Shown: one piece after another, positions 38,421 to 51,800 of the stretch
Position numbering within the stretch: the first letter of the stretch is position 1
Layout of the letters: each line of letters begins with the position of its first letter
Translations under genes and position numbers: made by a program
Notes under the pieces: model-generated
The model's database searches: none
Seen by the model: only the letters and a program-made list of their open reading frames with translations
Told to the model about the DNA's origin: nothing
Source: Mactra quadrangularis
Lineage: Eukaryota; Mollusca; Bivalvia; Venerida; Mactridae
DNA: 64,000 nucleotides
Reading direction: 5' to 3'
Assembly (NCBI GenBank): GCA_025267735.1
Contig: CM046297.1
Location: 23,090,011 to 23,154,010 of the forward strand

Positions 38421-41400
38421 GACTTAGACAACGGGTATGAAATTATAAGTTTATAATGTCCATTTTCATTTATTTTGTCACGGGTTTATACTATTACCAT
38501 ATTTTAGCCACATAAAACTCAGAATAATATAGTGGGCCTTCAACTTAAACAAACGATATTAAATTTTGAGTCGAGAATTTCGTGCGAAAGCTAATTAAAA
38601 CTCATAAACACAATTAGATAGAGTTATTCATGAATGTAAATATTATTAATGTGCCCATGTACGTAATATGCAGTTAAATAATTATAAAGGATTCAAATTA
38701 ACAATCATTTTTGAATAATCACTGTGGTGATTCGTCATAGGAATAATTCTATACAGAACTAAATACTGTTTTGGCTAACCAAGAGCGCTATTAGGCTGTA
38801 AGTACATGTTATTGTTTTATATATTTCATCACTTTCTAACATTGTTATAACTAGTAAACGTGTGAACATTCAATTTAGACCATATTTCTCATAAAAATAA
38901 TGTAAGATAAAAAGTACAAAAAGAAAAATATAGAAAAAATAAGAAAATAGTACGGTCAAGATTTAAAAAGCTTAAAAGTCTTACTATTTGTAATTAAAAA
39001 CTACATTAAATTGGCACAAAGGGAGGCAACAATGACAAGTGCTTAGATCCTATTTAACTCCCTTGCCTATGTAAATCGTATTAGATAATTTTAAATATAC
39101 GCCCCGGGGGCATGTTTATGATTTTAAACACAGGGTATAGAAATACACAAAATATAACGCGTGACTGTATAAATTTTGTTTTTGATTAATTTGATAAGTC
39201 TTCAATATATTTTTGTAACACTATTTAAATATCTAGTTAAATAATAAACAAAGAATCTGCAAGCTTAAGTAAGACAGAATTAGACACCAATTGAATTTAA
39301 TTGACATAATAAACTGCTTACTATGACAACCAATTCGTTAGTATTTAACTTTTGATAGAAAACATCACAGTTTTAATGTGTATGTCGTTATTTTGACTTA
39401 AATGTCATACATATAGCCAAGCGTTTGCCTCCTTTAAGCGAAGCATTGACTGGCTCTGGTCGTTCCTAAACACCATGCCATTCCTTTTTCATAGAGAATG
39501 GAAATAAGGCTTGGTTACCAGAGCTGTTAATGTTTTGCTAGGAGTTGGCTTACGCTGTTGATTTTGGTGTTTGTCTCCGAATGGAGACGAACCGATCTGC
39601 ATGAGTCGTGCATGTGGTCGCACGATCATGGCGCTTTATTTCCTGTCTCATTTAATTCCCCTCAAAACATTTAAAGTAAGAAGGCATACTTAATTATATT
39701 TGACTATCAGTTAAATAAAATTAGATCCTATTTGATCCTATTAGTTCCTAATGTAATTGACCGAAGTATCTAATCTGTTACACATTTACTATAGGTTAAT
39801 TTATTTAGTTGGAATTTCTCAAAACAATTGCCCATCGAGTTCCTTTCCACAAATGTCTTACTTCTAACAATCATATCACGAGGGGTATAATAGACAGGAA
39901 ATGGTGCCAATGCAGTATCACATTTATATATATCACATAATCTGCAAAATTACATAGTTATACGTACGCAAATTTCAAACCAGTACGGTATGTGTACAAA
40001 ATAACATTACGTGTAAGTGTTAACGTTAAAATAAAACAATCCAGTCCACTTCATCAATTTTCAAAACATGGCACATGAGTCCATACTATTGTGGTACAGT
40101 GACAAAGTATTAATTCTTGTGAGGACTTAAATTAAAATAAATTAACAGTTAATTTCTCAAAACTTTGGTTTGCTTTCAAATTAATACAGATAAGCTTGTT
40201 GAAACATTTCACCTTGGAAATCTACATATATATACTCAGCAGTTGATTGTATTTAAACTGATAATGGGGTGGATCTAGACTTTTTACAATGGATTGTACT
40301 ATTTCATGACTTATGCTAGTCGACCAATGAGACCATGAATAAAATCTTTCCTTTTTTCATTGCCGCTTTGAATACAAACTATAACATTGCGTTTTGTTCT
40401 TAGTGTGCACCTAACTTGAAAAGTCTGGATCCACCCCATACTTTCGCGCACTGTTTTCTCGAGTTTTAAGCACGGAAAAAACGGTCTGATAATATCAAAC
40501 ACTTACCCGTGTGGTATGAGATTTATCAAACACTTTTTAAGCAATTTGATTGGCTGAGAGGGGGCACCGTTGTCTAATGATATCTTATGTGTCAGTAAAG
40601 AAGGACAATACACTTGCACGATCAATGATTTGAACGCTTGATAAGGCCCGATCTGGGTACCCTGAGATGCTTGAATGTATCAATTTAGATCATTATCTAT
40701 TTTAATAGATCGGATGAATGATTTTATAGTAAAATGAATCTAGTTGATATTGCTTAGATGGTGCCGATTTTGTGCCCTTTCCTTTGTATCAGTGTCAATA
40801 TCTGTGGGCCCAGGGGGGGGGGGGGCACGTGCCCCCTGTGCCCCCGGTAAAACCGGGCCTGAATGTTTATTTGTAAATTTTTGTTACCATCTAAAGTCAA
40901 ATACATAGTCACGTGACATGCTGAGACTAAAATGGCGGGAAATTTTGACAGCTGGCGTATGGGCGCTCGTGCGTAGATAAAATTTGTTTTACGCACATAA
41001 ATTATTCACTGCCAGTATGTCAACACACCATAAACAAAATTATATTTGTTCCAGTAGTCCCACTGCCTCGTAAGACAGTAAGAGGAATAGGAAACTAATT
41101 TTAAATCAGAACAATTAATGAGATGATACACCCTGCCAAACTATGGCATGCCGTTTGCACAATAAACCATACCCTGCACACTACCCTGAACAGACGCTCA
41201 CTTAAAATGTCGTTGTAAGTTAGCAAATAAATAAATTTTGCAAGTGATTTTTATAGTTGTAGAGGTTGCAGTTTTCATTAGAAAAATGAATTTGTTGAAA
41301 GTTGATCTGGATTAAAAATAATGTGGTAGATCTAAGTCATTTATTCTTACATTTATATGTTGGACTAACAATTTAAAAGTAAATAATGATGTTCTCATTC

Positions 41401-41540
41401 AATTTACAGTAATCACAACTTCGGTCTTCATATTCAATTATCATGTGCAGTATTTTGTATTCTTCCGAAAAATAAGGCTTCTTTTAACATGTGCGCTTAT
41501 GTGCTGGTCCACTAAATCTATAAGAGTCGATATCATTAGT

Positions 41541-41791
41541 TATTGTCCGTTTTTTTCTCAACTGTCAGAGCTTGAATAATTTCACGATGACTGAATGCAT
41601 TGTTTTTGTACTGGCGGCTTAATTGGTATTAAAATATCTTGACTTAAACATATCATACGGCATAAGCAGCTTTACTCGATCATAATACACACTTTCGGAA
41701 ACTCATGGATGTATTACGACAATATTTTTTAATCAAACGCATTAACCGTGAAATTATTCATGTTTTGATAGTTGAGAAAAAACGAACTATA
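41541..41791. mobile_element. MITE family E, full copy
   Basis: Left TATTGTCCGTTTTTTTCTCA; inverse of right TATAGTTCGTTTTTTCTCAA. Arms of about 45 bp. The interior has CTGGCGGCTTAATTGGTATT, shared in inverse orientation with 15735-15966. Confidence 0.8.
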
Positions 41792-41805
41792 GTTACACTG
41801 GATAT

Positions 41806-41885
41806 CATTCTCGTACCCAGAGTCTAGTAGGATTCTCAATACTAGCTAGTATTGAGAATCCTACTAGACTCTGGGTACGAGAATG
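41806..41885. mobile_element. Perfect 80-bp palindrome flanked by 9-bp direct repeats
   Basis: Two 40-bp arms, starting CATTCTCGTACCCAGAGTCT, meet with no spacer at ACTAG|CTAGT. ACTGGATAT flanks it at 41797-41805 and 41886-41894. This looks like a minimal foldback insertion with a 9-bp target duplication. Confidence 0.85.
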
Positions 41886-42743
41886 ACTGGATATATATTT
41901 TTTTCAAGTAACCAATTACCAGCCTCACGAAAAACCACACACTACTACACACCACCAGGGAATTAGACACATTATATCTATGTCTCTGACACCACCCACG
42001 TTCGTGTTACCCATTATCGCTCATTACTTTGAATCAAACCAGGGAATTAGATACACCTCTATGTCTCTGATCAAACTTACACAAAATTCTAATGGAGCAA
42101 ACTAAATGATTTTTCTTCGAATATAATTTTTTCAAAGGATGCTCAAGAGTCAGTAAGAGTTCTGGATTGCTTTTGTTTTAAGAACAACCGAGACTGGCTT
42201 AATTCTAAAAACTTTTTAGTCTAGGCCACAACAAGTTGATCACGGATCTACGGATTTTTCTGGGGAAAAAATGGGGCGAGCGAGCGAAGAAAATTTTTTT
42301 AAAAAAGTCTTTATTCACTTGCTTTATATAGCGGTTTGACCAAATTTTTATGAGCGAGCGAGGAAATAAAAATATTTTTTTTTTGTAAAAACCGTCAAAA
42401 TTAAGTTGCGAGCGAATCCATAGAACATATAATCAATTTGTTGTGACCCTAGTATACAATACAAATTAAGTTCCTCGGCTAAGAATGCCTGGCTTTTATC
42501 AGAGACATATAGGCCTATTATTCCCTGCTTTTATGATGGGTCAATACCAAACAAATTCCGTAGCGTTATTACACATATATATTCATGCTTGGCTGATAGA
42601 TTTATAACGGTCAAAAGTAGAATACAAAACAAATTAAATTACAACACTTCCAAAAACGACCATCATTGACGCTTAATTGTCACTTTTCGTCTTGATGATA
42701 CTTTTCGCTCATTTTTTCCCTTAGAGTTAATTTAATAAAAAAC

Positions 42744-42873
42744 ATGGCTGACAAATCTAGTTCATCAACACATGAAATAACATACTATTTAAACGTTGAA
42801 AATGCTAAAATTCTTGCGTTTGTCATGGTATCAGGATTCATTGTTTATCATGGATTCATTCACCTGAAGTACA
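42744..42873 (+). CDS. CASD1: CASD1 coding exon 1 (signal anchor)
   Basis: Residues 1-43 plus one base, ending TACA|GTAAGT. It contains the hydrophobic stretch [16 protein letters not shown]. The intron that follows is 3.66 kb and contains a 1.5-kb transposon. Confidence 0.9.
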
Positions 42874-45800
42874 GTAAGTATGCGTTTATCGTGTAGAGAG
42901 ATTCGGCGTTTATTTGCAGTCACTTTTGTGGGTGGGGTACTTGGCGACGGTTGTATTTTTGTAGGTGAAAGTTGAAACATCAGTGCGTTTTAATTAACAT
43001 TCATTGTTTGATATTCTTATATATCTGTTGTAAGACACATCATTCACAATTGTTACCAATCAATCCATTGCTTATCACTTCACCGAGTTCCAATCCAATT
43101 TCTGTCTCTTTACAATTCAATCCCAATGATTGAATAGATCGTCGACGTACCTAAGTTCGCGACCAACCTTGATTCGCGGCCTTTTTTGTTTATGTTCATA
43201 CTCTCGCGAGATTTTGAAATCGAGGCTATAACCTGACGTCACGTTTACTACTTGGTTTACGCTACCGTATGGATCTATTAACTTAAACAGAATGCGTTTT
43301 AAATAGTTTTTTTGCAAAATTCGTTTGAGATTACACAATTACACACTTTTTCTTATTCCAAAATATGTTGACTTTGATATTAACAATTTATTTACTGAAA
43401 ACATAAAAAATACTTAACCAGAACGTTTGTCTGCAATGTTTTCCGTAAAATCTGGGATACGAGACACAAAAAAATAATTTTCATTGGCCTTATTTCAATG
43501 ACGTCACAACTCGCGAATCTAAAGTTCCTTTTTCAAGATGGCTGCCGTTATACAGTTGTAGTTTGTTTTTATGTGTTTTTACCGGTTTTTTTGCACTTCG
43601 GACAGGATTATTGATTGATATTGGTGCAAAATAAAATGATAGTGTCAATAAAGCAGGTTAACAACGACATTAAATGTTTTAAGTGACATTTTATTGTTTT
43701 TAACGCTTAACACCGCGAATCACGGTTAGTCCTGGAGATATCATAATATGTTTTGCCAGCGTTTTTTTTCCTTCTTAAAATGGGTCCGGAAAACGGACCC
43801 ATTCCCAACGACGACCGGACCCTTCCCAATCACGCCAACGGACCTTCCCAATTGTGTCAACGGACCCTTCCCAATCGTTTCTTTTATTGGTATTTCCAAA
43901 ATCAAGAGAAAAAACAGCATATGTTGTCAAAACTAAAAAAATCGGCAAAAAAACGGTTTTGGATTTAATAAAATTTTACTTTTGTTTATTTGTCCAAGTA
44001 TCGTAACTGACAGTTATTTAATGACCGTGTAACAATTATCACTTAAATGGGCAAAAGTCGGCAAATTTCAATAATCAATATCACTTATCATCAATTAAAA
44101 ATAAATTAGAATCTTTATTCATGCCGTTCTTTACGACATCGCTAATCCGTTAATGTTGGTGAATAGCGTCATCTTGTATAACTATCATCTGAGAGTTTGT
44201 GTAATCACTCTTTCACACAACCATTGTTCCGCTTCATTAGCTTTACAATCAAACTAATGACGTAAAATTTAATGTTTACAAACAAACTCCTTTGTCTTAC
44301 CGCGTAAAATTGTGCTTAAGTTTTATTTCCGGTCAAGGTCATTACATTGACTAATTTCCACGGACCCGTGATTTTACGATTTTTTATGAAACTAGCTGCC
44401 ATTAAGCATATAAATTAAAAGCTGTTCATGTCATGATGATTTCTCAATACTTTTCTCAATAATTCAGCTATGGTTGAAATAATCCAACAGTAGTTTAAAT
44501 TGTTACTCGGAGTAAATTGTAAAACATTCGTCCCCAATAATTTCGTACCCGACAGTTTCGGACATTTAATGATTTTTAATTATTTTTTATTGTGGGAAAA
44601 TGAGACATTTTAGAACCAAGCTGAATTGCTTTTAAGGAAGATTTTGAGTAAAAACTATAAGAAAGGTTATTTAATTAAATTGATCATAACATATCTAAAA
44701 ACAACTCAGACACTGAAATACTGGTACTGGTAGCCTCCTTATTTCTGAATTATGTTGTGGTCTATCAGATAGTTTCATTACATAAGAAGATAAGTTGTTG
44801 GTAACTTTGAACACATTTCCAACAAGCTTGAGTAGATAATGTGACTGAAGATAATTTTTAATGACATTTCCCAAATGTTAGGATAAACAGCTTGTCACAT
44901 AACCTGGCTCGCTTATACCCTCTTTCTTTTTAGGCCTATTAACAATGGCACTATATTGTTGTTTGGAGTGTCCAAATTCTAGGGGTCATTATATGGATGG
45001 CCCAATTCTTAAGATCCTTTTTTGTGTAATTTACCTCTGCATGTCTCAAAAACTACAAAATCTAGTTTAATGTTACTGTTAAAAGGCAGAATGATGCAGA
45101 TATCTTACAATTTCTGTATTTAAACACTTGTTTATTGATATTCCCAATTTATTCTAAGCTGTGTATGATTTTCCCAATTTTTCCCATTTTCACGACTAAA
45201 AAATTCCCAATCGGAGGGGTACAGGACCCATTCCCAATCGGGTGAAAAAACGCTGTTTGCATACTGCACATTTTCATATTTTAATGAATTCTGATGACAT
45301 AAATTAGTGCTAGTGTGATTTGTCAGAAAAAATGTAGATTTATTTGAGGATCTTCAGGCTTCAATGATTTGACAGCAGTAGAAACCATAGAAAAATATCT
45401 TTCATTATTTTATGCCTTCTAATCTAGATCTGCTGGCATAGAGTCAACTACCTATGTTCGGTCACTACCAATGCTCCGTCACCCCATCTAAATTTAAGAA
45501 AATAAAAATGGAAACCTCTTGATTTGTGTCTATTTTTAGGGCTATCTTTCAAACACTCGCAGAAAACCCAAAATCATGATCGTTGAAATGCTTGACGGTT
45601 TGCAGACGAAAGATGCAGACAGCACCTGCTGTTATCGCTAGAAAATCCAATTTGAACAGCCTTGTCTTATTTACTTATAATTATTATAATAATTCAAGAA
45701 ATATTATAATTTACTTAAATCTATAATATTTATATAATAATCTATCAATTGAAAATAAAAATCTCACAGTGACATATTTACGTCTATTTTACGTAAAACA

Positions 45801-48800
45801 ATGTGACCGAGCACTGGTCCGAAATTTTCCAAATATACCTTGTTTTACGTATAATACTCCGCGCTGATTTTATCCAATATTCGGGATAGTCAGATGCTTG
45901 TTTTTCTGTAATCAGAAGTAGGTCAATATGTAGACGATATTGCGGTATGAATTTTACATGAATTGACAAAATACTGTTAACGTGCTTCGATTTTGATATA
46001 AAAGTGACCGAGCATAGGTAACGTCACTCTACTTAACCATGTGGATCAAAAAGTTGTATTCTTATTTATAGTAAAACTTAGGCTCTGCCATTAGCAGATT
46101 TGTGACAGATTTTATTTTAAAATAATTTACTATGATATGTTCATCTCAGCAATTGAAAAATATCTTTGCAATAAAATTAAAGACATGTTAGCCGAAAGTT
46201 CTGTAAGCTGCTTTTTACACACTTATCCCCCTCGATCGATTATGTTAAATAGGATCTTGGTTGAATATAATATGCGTGCATATATTAAGAGCGTTGTCAA
46301 GCTTGCTTGAAGGCTTTGCCATATAAACAATCTCTTATTGTCAAAAGGCCTTGTCAGTAACAGTATTTTGTAGAATAACATGGTTTCACTCTGAGTCAGA
46401 TGCATTCAGTTTTAACAAAGCTTCCTGGGTGAAATAAAAAATAAAAAAGTGAGTTTCTCTTAAGAAAAATGAAATTTCCTGGGGCTCCACTTAATATACT
46501 AATTCATAAATGTATTTCATTATTTCAGGCAATGATTCCTGTAAATGGTTACTTAGCGATGGAAGATTCCCTGGTTACGGAGTTTGGCAACCGTATGGAT
46601 GTATGACACATAAATATAATTTAGAGTATGTGTTTTTCTATTGTTTTTCTCTTTCATTTTGTTTGTTGTTTCAGTTCAAGGTATAATTATAAGTAGAGTT
46701 TAGTTTTCTTGATAAATACTTTTTTTAACAGCTCTTGTTTAGTTTCTGGACCTGTGCTTAGGGATCCAGAAGTTCTTGGTATTAACCCAACTAAAGGCTC
46801 TGATTATTCCTTTGAGCAAGAAATTGATCTGTGATTCAATTACTTGAAACAGGTCAACACTGGTACTTGTGAATATATGACATTTGGTGACTTCACATTA
46901 GATAGTAAATGAATCCTTAGAGTGGTTGATAGATATATACCAGTAGTCGATGACCAGAGTATTTGCTTTAAAGTCGATGATTATGCTTCTGTTTTAACTT
47001 AGGAACATATGGAAGTGTGTTTATATTTAGACCTTTTTCATCAACATTCAACATCATTCTAATGATATTGTATGATGACAATTTTTTCATACAAGTTCAT
47101 GGGTATTAGTTTTCAGTTTTATAATTTATATAATGATTTTAGCATTTTGAGAATAAATCGCCTAATGTAATATGATTTGTCTATTTCAGTATTATAAAAT
47201 AAGTTTTTAGCATTTTTTAAAACTTTCAACATCACCCATTCATATCTTTATTTTTGTTTTCAGTGACTCCAGAATGTGTATGCATTATATATCATATTGG
47301 GGAGGTCATAATCATATAACATTTGTTGGTGACTCTCGGATACGACAGCTATATTTTGAGTTTGTGAGTTTGTTAAGTAATGAACCAGTGACCAAGTACA
47401 AAGCCCATGAAGATATCAAGTTTCATGATGAAAATATAAATGCTAGAGTCGTAAGTATAATGATACATCAAGAGTTATATGAGGAGTACAGTTTTTGTAA
47501 TCATTTTTCCTGGCATGCAACAGTACTTAACTGATTTTATCATGAGCAACAGCACATCTTCTCCATAAAAAAGAGCCTGAAAACAGATAAGGAAATGCAA
47601 TAGTAAAAAAACGCAGACCTAGCACCCAGCCAAAATAAAAATGGGGAGATGTTTTAGATTTTTAAATTTTTGTTATAAAAAAAACTTCACAAAAATATCG
47701 TAAATAAAAACCTAAGGCATTTAGATCTTTGAACAGACTGTGCCAAAATAATTGCCCTTTGAGGTTTAATCTAGGTGTTAGTGTGCACCAACCTCACACT
47801 TGCCCAAAAGAGTTAAGTAAATTGCTGGGCTTGAACCCAGAACCCTTTTTATAACAGTTTTTGAAGTCAGTAATTATACACACGGGATCATGGTGGCACA
47901 ACTGTCATGTTATTGCCGATTTGGTTTCTTTAAGACCTGCTTTAAAACTATTAATACCTATCCATTCTAGTACTTTTACAACTCACATATTGTTATTAAT
48001 GTAACTTGTGAATGTAAATAAAAGTTCTGTTCTGTTCTGTTCTGCAGTTTGGTTTATGTATTCCCTGTATTCAAAATGTATTTGTATCTATACATTATTA
48101 TGTATTTCAGGATTTTATATGGATGCCATTTGTGAATTCTGATATGTATAAAATGTATAAATCTTGGATGTTAAATGGACCAAGGGATAGACCTAACCTC
48201 ATTGTAACTGGCAGTGCTACTGTAAGTTAATACATATGTTTTATTTATTTTTTTAAGTCAGAGTTACATGGAAGTATGATAAGCTTAGTAAAACACCTGA
48301 GTAAAGTGAATGAATATTACGCTTAGTCCAACTTATATTATGATGTGTATATGGTTGCTCTGATCCATTTGTTTTCCTTTGTCAAAACATATGGTACAAT
48401 GGCAGTAATTAACATTTTATAACATTCAACTTATGATTTGGGTCTAGTATCTATCTATGTAGGATACATTTTCCTTAAAACCTATAAAATAAGGTCATTT
48501 TTCCTCAGCTGGCCAGCTAGCTCAGTTGGTAGCACGCAAGTCTGCTGATTGAGGGGTCGTGGGTTCGATTCCCGGGCGGGGCATACTTTCGTTGAGCTTG
48601 GTCATGAAATTATTTCTACGGCCATTCTCCCTCCTACCAATGAATTTTAATTATGTTGGGCAGTTGTCAGTCTCTGAAGAAAGTATGCGCTTAGTAGTTG
48701 GTTAACATCCAGAGATTTAGCCTTTCCAGGAGGAGTGAGTAGGTTGACTTACTGCCGTTTTATGACCTGTACAATGAGTTGCTGCGGCGTTAAACCAAAT

Positions 48801-51800
48801 AAATACAAACAAATCCTCAATACTGTGGTAAAGATTGGTTGATCCTAGGGAAGTATGCCAGTAAAACATAATTCAGCATGAAAGGTGAGCTGCATGCTGT
48901 AAAATATCTGAAAAAGTATTAATGAACAAAACAAACTAACATTTAGTTTATCGTGGTTAACGATTGTAAAATTGTTTATTATATTTTTTAGTGGAGTATA
49001 AAAGAGTTCAATGCCAGTAAAGATGCTTTAAAAAACTTTGAAGGTATTATATATTTACACTTAATTGTCTTCAATCATAATAATTCAAACATTATCAGTC
49101 ATGGGAAGACTCAATATTTACTATTACCAAATTGCAAAATTCATTTTCAACTTTGTAAAATGCTTGAAAGTGCTTATTTTTGTCAAAGAGTACATGAATG
49201 ATATCCTGATTATATCATAATTTTCGTTTTGATTTCTGCTTGACATTTTACGGACAACAAGTGGGCATAATAAATGTGTCTTTCTAATGTCTTGGTCTTC
49301 CAAGTACCACTGGGTGGAAGATGAGGGCTCATTGTAGATTATGCGACACAACAAAAGAAATTGCCAGCATTGGTTAGTCAGCCCTGAAAGCTTATAGTGC
49401 TTGAATTTGGCACATTTGTCCTTAAAATGTGCTTAAAATGTGCTTGATTTTGTCACTAGAATTCTGTATGAACCCTGTTCTCAATATTTCATTTTTAGTT
49501 CATTGAACTCCATGACATGTTGTTGCAAAAATTTGAACAAATTTTCCATCTTGATATTTGTTTATAATTATACCCCCGCTTCGAAGAAGAGGGGGGTATA
49601 CTGTTTTACCCTTGTCTGTGAATCTGTCCGTCCGTTACAAAATTTCCGTCGCAGTTTTCTCAGCAACTATAACATGCAGCAGCCTAATACTTTGCATATT
49701 GCTTCATCCCATAGTCCCATGTGGTGTAAAGCGATTTCATGCTCCTTGCTCATCTACTTCCTGTTTGTCGCATATTTTTAGATTTTTGCGGGGGTATCAC
49801 TAGTGAGCATTAGCTCACAGATTTACTTGTTTTTTCATATTGTGTATTTTATCAGTGCACAATTCTTATGATATTTATTTTGTCTCTATATTTTAGCTAA
49901 TCTTACCTATATAGTTCCATATTTTGAGAAAATGAAAGAATCTACAAATATTATCTGGACCTTACAAGGTAAGTTTTTAATGTATTGAATTATATCAGAC
50001 AAATAATGACTTGTTGAGTCAAATAAGAATTTGCTGTGACTTGTTGATACACTCTTGCTTTTTTAAGATTTTTTAATAGGATTAGGAAAATATACAGAAT
50101 AGACAGTTGCAACTTAACTGGCTAATATGGGAACTTGCAGACAAAGAAACATAACATTTATTTAATGCACAGGGTTTGACATTAAAAGTCGTTATATTGC
50201 CCCCAACGACCCATATTTGGGTTCAGGCAACCTGTTACTGCTATTTAAGATATAGTCCGGCAAGTTAAAAATATAGCTGGCTGTACATTTGGGCTACCTA
50301 GTTTAAAAAATAGTGTCAAGCCTTGAAGCACTAAGGGTGTAACAATACGGTAAAAACCGTATTGCAATATATTGCAATATGTACCGGTTTTTGCGTAGAC
50401 ATGCAAAGTATGAATTAGTATGCATGTTTATCATCCTAATTGGATCAGCACAACACGTATACATACATATGTGTATTTTCAAACGATCTCTTATTCAAAT
50501 GTTTGAATTACATGTGTAAAATGATCTATAGTTTTGAAAAATGCGTGTTTTGAAACGGACTTCTGAAGATATTTTTTTCTCTCAATTGGCTAAAAGTTTA
50601 ACCTTTTTAAGCACAATAAGATAATTTCAAGTTTTAAATACAATTTAACATTTATTTAAACATTTAACTTCCAGATAATGATAAAACCAACAGTACAACA
50701 TATAACTACAAAACCGGTTCAAGGAAAAACAAACCGGTTAATTCCATTAGAATTCGTATTGCAATATTAACCGGTATATCGGTTAGCCGTTACACCCCTA
50801 TGATGCACTATTTGAATATTTCCTATTTTTTGAATGCTGCAATAGTTTGAAGAAAAAACAAGTGTTTGTTTACAGTCAGATTCTGAAGATCACATGACTA
50901 TGTACTGTGAACATCATACATTGTTTAACAATGTTGTTTTATTTACTTAAAGAAAGGATCCTCCGTCTTTCTTTCATATAAAAATAAACACTTAATGTAT
51001 AATGTGATCATTACTATTTTCAGATCCAGTTTTAGAGAAAAGATTATATGCTAATCGTTCTATGATAACTAATGAACAGATTGATCACTATAACAAAGTA
51101 GCCTTAGAAGTATTGTAAGTATTTTTAGTATTGTGCATTAAGTTTGACCCCAATCTGACCTTTTACATTTGCATCTAATTATTATCTACACATATCCTGA
51201 CTAAAATCAGTACCACGCCTATTCTACACTTCGGCAGCGATTGTAAAATTATTGAAGTATGTATATGTTCTAAATTTCAGCACATAATTCTCACGACCAC
51301 GGTGAAATTGAGCATTAATACTACATTTGTATTCAATGTAACAAATATTCTTGCATAAAGGTCAGGTCGGGGTCAAACTTTACGCACAATATACCCGTGG
51401 GTTCGACACTTACTGTTTGACTAGGGATACAGAAGAAATCCATAGTCAGTTATTCAGAGATTCCTTCTTAATGTTAGGGATTTATCCAATAACAGACAAA
51501 AGATTAAGGAACAGATTTTAGAAACAACAGGTTCCAGAATGCATTTTTAATTGTAAAAACTGTGATAAACAATTTATATTAATTTTGTGTGAGATAAAAT
51601 TGTGTACATACATTCTAACTTGAGCTAATGGACACCTCTTAATAACGGACACCTGTGGATAAGGGACACTACAATTTCCCCCCAACAAAAATCTCTTTAA
51701 ATTACTTCTGGACAGCGGACAGAGGACACCTGGATTGCTTTCCAAATTCATTAAATTACCCCATGCAACGGACATGCCGAAGTTACAAAGGCAACGATTG

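Larger units (their letters stand above)
32502..42743. other. Intergenic region between divergent NPEPPS and CASD1
   Basis: No gene recognised on either strand. It holds a hAT5-like MITE (32965-33284), a motif-rich inverted-repeat unit (33859-37096), a diverged tandem duplication (37820-38180), palindromes (38328-38420, 41806-41885) and a family E MITE (41541-41791). Between 38420 and 41540 nothing stands out except a 12-base G run at about 40811. At 42270-42420 there are GAGCGAGCGAAG-type low-complexity words. Both promoters must lie here, but no element could be assigned. Confidence 0.6.

Noticed and set aside
43748..43968. Two overlapping plus-strand open frames with repeated proline/asparagine words
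   Set aside because: They read through the subterminal TTCCCAAT repeats of the transposon at 43757-45255.
48511..48584. tRNA-like sequence with A and B boxes
   Set aside because: Acceptor-stem pairing is poor and a SINE body and tail follow directly. Treated as a SINE head, not a tRNA gene; the same applies at 27570 and 57972.
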